6,107 nt of DNA. Source: Methanomassiliicoccaceae archaeon. Lineage in GTDB: Archaea; Thermoplasmatota; Thermoplasmata; Methanomassiliicoccales; Methanomethylophilaceae. The translations under genes and the position numbers were made by a program. The notes under the pieces are model-generated. The model had not been told where the DNA came from, did no database searches, and was given only the letters and a program-made list of their open reading frames with translations. Below are positions 5,293 to 6,107 of the stretch, in pieces; the first letter of the stretch is position 1, and the number at the start of each line of letters is the position of its first letter. The stretch spans positions 1 to 6,107 of the forward strand of contig JAIRTZ010000130.1 of assembly GCA_031254685.1 (NCBI GenBank), written 5' to 3'.

Positions 5293-5885
5293 TTTCTCCT
5301 CTCCGAAAGTTTCTCGAATACCTTATCCATAGGAAGCCCTGTTCTCTCGATCGCCACCATCGTGTGGTATATCAGGTCGGAAAGCTCCCATGCCATTTCC
5401 TTCTCGTCGCCGTCCTTGACCGCCAGCGTGAATTCTCCGGCCTCCTCGACGATCTTCTTGCACATCTTGTTCTCGTTGCCGAACAGTTTGCATGTGTAGC
5501 TCTCGGGAACGGGATTCTCCAAGCGGTCGCGCAGCACTCTCTTCAGCGCGGGGATGATCGCCGACGTTCCGTCGATGTTCCCGAATATCACTTCGTTGAA
5601 GCATGATGCGGAACCGGTGTGGCATGCGGCGCCGGTCTGTTCGGCGCGCACGAGCAATGTATCATTATCGCAGTCCGTCTGTATCGAGACGATCCTCTGG
5701 AAGTGGCCGGACTCCTCGCCCTTCTTCCACAGCTTCTTCCTGCTCCGGGACCAGAAGTGCGTGTATCCGGTGCTTTTCATCAGCTCAACGGCCTCCGCAT
5801 TCGCCCAGGCCGCCATCAGTACCTCGGAGGTCACGTGATCCTGTACTATCACGGGTATCAGTCCGTTCTGATCGTATTTCAGCAT
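5289..5885 (-). CDS. hisIE: Bifunctional phosphoribosyl-AMP cyclohydrolase / phosphoribosyl-ATP pyrophosphatase
   Basis: The fusion performs steps two and three of histidine synthesis: HisE removes pyrophosphate from phosphoribosyl-ATP and HisI opens the purine ring of phosphoribosyl-AMP. The N-terminal HisI part (about 1-105) shows FWSRSRKKLWKKGEESGH (44-61), the metal site DCDND (71-75), and CHTG plus SCF, giving zinc cysteines 72, 88 and 95. The C-terminal HisE part (about 110-198) has the EExxE helix (Glu147, Glu148, Glu151) and ELSDLIYH (167-174), the acidic Mg-binding pattern of MazG-like enzymes. All expected residues are present and the length of 198 fits the bifunctional form. A GAGGTG lies ten bases before the ATG. 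The gene overlaps the hisF stop by seven bases and the PHP start by four, so the operon is translationally coupled. Confidence 0.97.
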   Translation of the reverse strand: MLKYDQNGLIPVIVQDHVTSEVLMAAWANAEAVELMKSTGYTHFWSRSRKKLWKKGEESGHFQRIVSIQTDCDNDTLLVRAEQTGAACHTGSASCFNEVIFGNIDGTSAIIPALKRVLRDRLENPVPESYTCKLFGNENKMCKKIVEEAGEFTLAVKDGDEKEMAWELSDLIYHTMVAIERTGLPMDKVFEKLSERRK

Positions 5886-6107
5886 TTTACGTTCACACCT
5901 CTGTCGCGCAGATATCTTTTCACATCGTCGACGGTATATTTGCCGTAGTGGAATATCGATGCTGCAAGCGCTGCATCGGCTTTCGTCATCGTAAGGACGT
6001 CATATATATGTTCGACGGACCCGCAGCCTCCGGATGCGGTCACCGGAATGCTTACCGCGTTCGAAACGGCCGCGGTCATCGGAACATCGTATCCTTTCTT
6101 TTCGCCG
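5879..6107 (-). CDS. hisF: Imidazole glycerol phosphate synthase subunit HisF, C-terminal part
   Basis: Only the last 75 codons are in the window; the 5' end lies beyond the right edge. HisF is the cyclase half of the HisH/HisF complex that uses ammonia to turn PRFAR into imidazole-glycerol phosphate and AICAR. The visible part begins with GEKKGYD, immediately after where the catalytic Asp of the family's DGTKxGYD motif would be. It continues with IPVTASGGCGS, a phosphate-binding turn of the barrel, and AASIFHYGKYT, which is highly typical of the HisF C-terminus. It ends in VKC and overlaps hisIE. The frame is intact, so the truncation is due only to the window edge. Confidence 0.96.
   Translation of the reverse strand, partial: GEKKGYDVPMTAAVSNAVSIPVTASGGCGSVEHIYDVLTMTKADAALAASIFHYGKYTVDDVKRYLRDRGVNVKC

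Noticed and set aside
4486..5499. Plus-strand open frame of 337 codons opposite the phosphorylase, PHP and hisIE genes
   Set aside because: It lies antisense to three genes with full motif support and is rich in Arg, Val, Asp and His, as expected from the complement of such genes. Length alone does not make it real.
5887..5896. TTACGTTCAC shared with positions 36-45
   Set aside because: The copy lies within the coding overlap of hisF and hisIE. Ten-base matches are expected many times by chance between two strands of a 6-kb window.
1..6107. Search for CRISPR arrays, insertion sequences, phage or defence genes
   Set aside because: No regularly spaced direct repeats, no transposase or integrase, and every gene belongs to a core metabolic or maturation family; no sign of a novel multi-gene defence system.

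Overview
The window reads as a compact piece of an archaeal chromosome. The signs are a methylthioadenosine phosphorylase-type enzyme with a C-terminal Cys-x-Cys tail, an archaeal-type (ApgM-like) member of the alkaline phosphatase superfamily, AT-rich TATA-like promoter stretches without clear bacterial -35/-10 pairs, and a hypF start that looks leaderless. A HypF gene implies [NiFe] hydrogenases. A hydrogen-using euryarchaeal or Thermoplasmatota-type methanogen would fit, but that placement is a family-level impression and not proof.

Layout, left to right. Positions 1-209 are non-coding and unusually rich in short palindromes and repeated GTTCAC/GGTCAC hexamers. Positions 210-3373 hold a two-gene leftward operon: hypF (hydrogenase maturation carbamoyltransferase) followed, with an ATGA start/stop overlap and a perfect Shine-Dalgarno, by a divergent ApgM-like phosphatase/mutase. 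That second protein keeps the metal ligands but seems to lack the canonical nucleophilic serine. Positions 3374-3477 are a short divergent promoter region. Positions 3478-3861 hold gcvH (lipoyl-carrier H protein) on the plus strand, which meets the next operon tail to tail with interlocking stop codons.

Positions 3858-6107 are a tightly packed leftward operon, listed in transcription order: hisF (only the 3' end is in the window), the hisIE fusion, a PHP-domain phosphoesterase and an MTA/purine nucleoside phosphorylase. HisE/HisI act on phosphoribosyl-ATP and phosphoribosyl-AMP, and HisF makes imidazole-glycerol phosphate plus AICAR. The PHP protein is a good candidate for the histidinol-phosphate phosphatase step. 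The phosphorylase salvages the purine base from methylthioadenosine, so the operon links histidine synthesis with purine recovery.

Most of the window is ordinary metabolism. The parts that deserve a second look are the palindromic intergenic region at 1-209 and the HypF-coupled ApgM-like protein.
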